A stretch of 43,559 nucleotides of DNA. It comes from Bacteroidia bacterium. Lineage in GTDB: Bacteria > Bacteroidota > Bacteroidia > Cytophagales > Cyclobacteriaceae. A model generated the notes under the pieces. The model ran no database searches, was not told the origin of the DNA, and saw only the letters and a program-made list of their open reading frames with translations. Of this stretch, positions 43,513 to 43,559 are shown one piece after another. The stretch covers positions 1 through 43,559 of the forward strand of contig JAUIKU010000013.1 of NCBI GenBank assembly GCA_030430675.1, in the 5' to 3' direction. Both the position numbers and the translations under genes were made by a program. The number at the start of each line of letters is the position of its first letter. The stretch's first letter is position 1.

Positions 43513-43559
43513 TCAATTCATATCAACTGCCTGCTTCACCAACTTTTCCAATACCCCTC
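43513..43559 (-). CDS. Possible C-terminal end of a leftward gene (window edge)
   Basis: A minus-strand frame enters from the right edge and stops at TGA 43515-43513 (GVLEKLVKQAVDMN). It is only 14 residues, but the composition looks like a helical C-terminus and the orientation agrees with the cyclase stump behind it. Too short to identify. Confidence 0.25.
   Translation of the reverse strand, partial: GVLEKLVKQAVDMN

Noticed and set aside
1-43559. CRISPR arrays, rRNA genes, insertion sequences
   Set aside because: No regularly spaced direct repeats, no rRNA-like blocks and no transposase apart from the integrase were seen on reading both strands.

Overview
The window reads as chromosomal DNA of a Bacteroidota bacterium, most likely of the Cytophagales type. 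The grounds are the many short lipoprotein signals ending in a lipobox Cys, the near absence of strong Shine-Dalgarno sites, -7 boxes of the TAnnTTTG kind, and typical families (GH97, GH20, DUF5009-type acyltransferase, DUF2024, Bacteroidota-type tyrosine integrase). No species can be named from the sequence alone.

Region 1 (1-17,641) is a glycan-processing locus with an amino-sugar flavour. A leftward operon carries a GH20 hexosaminidase, a NodB-type deacetylase, an amidohydrolase and a lipoprotein cut by the window edge. Facing it, a rightward operon carries a second copy of the deacetylase, two short stub genes, a GH2 enzyme with the exo-beta-D-glucosaminidase signature and a GHL15-like lipoprotein. 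A third, leftward group carries an HGSNAT/DUF5009-like membrane acetyltransferase, a twin beta-helix secreted protein and a GH97 enzyme. No SusC/SusD pair is present. Several pieces are broken: a C-terminal remnant at 5245-5403, and probable stubs at 6790-7152 and 7149-7640.

Region 2 (17,642-22,050) starts with a hemerythrin pseudogene (frameshift plus amber stop). It continues with a rightward four-gene set: a secreted protein, DUF2024 with CxxCH, a CPGC thioredoxin-fold protein, and a MarR regulator with a Cys cluster. Two inverted repeats lie just upstream. It closes with a tyrosine integrase next to a truncated 3' end of tRNA-Val(UAC). This looks like one end of an integrated island that extends leftward, possibly beyond the window and including region 1.

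Region 3 (22,051-26,334) has a Tat-exported sugar isomerase-like protein, two tandem membrane class III cyclases (one lacking a metal Asp, the other stopped by an in-frame TAA) and an ADPRibase-Mn-like phosphoesterase.

Region 4 (26,431-35,620) has a complete RND efflux operon (MFP, RND, OMF), a small acidic secreted protein, an esterase lipoprotein, an unknown lipoprotein and a membrane-tethered AraC regulator.

Region 5 (35,785-43,559) has a leftward gntP / PhoX-like / metallophosphoesterase group. A palindrome and paired direct repeats lie just upstream of gntP. Divergent from it are a SulP transporter with a universal stress protein, then a TetR regulator. A 28-codon stump of a cyclase N-terminus is antisense to the TetR 3' end.

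The strongest candidates for new biology are the island-borne amino-sugar locus, the redox-like four-gene cassette with its Cys-rich MarR, and the tandem cyclase pair with complementary lesions.
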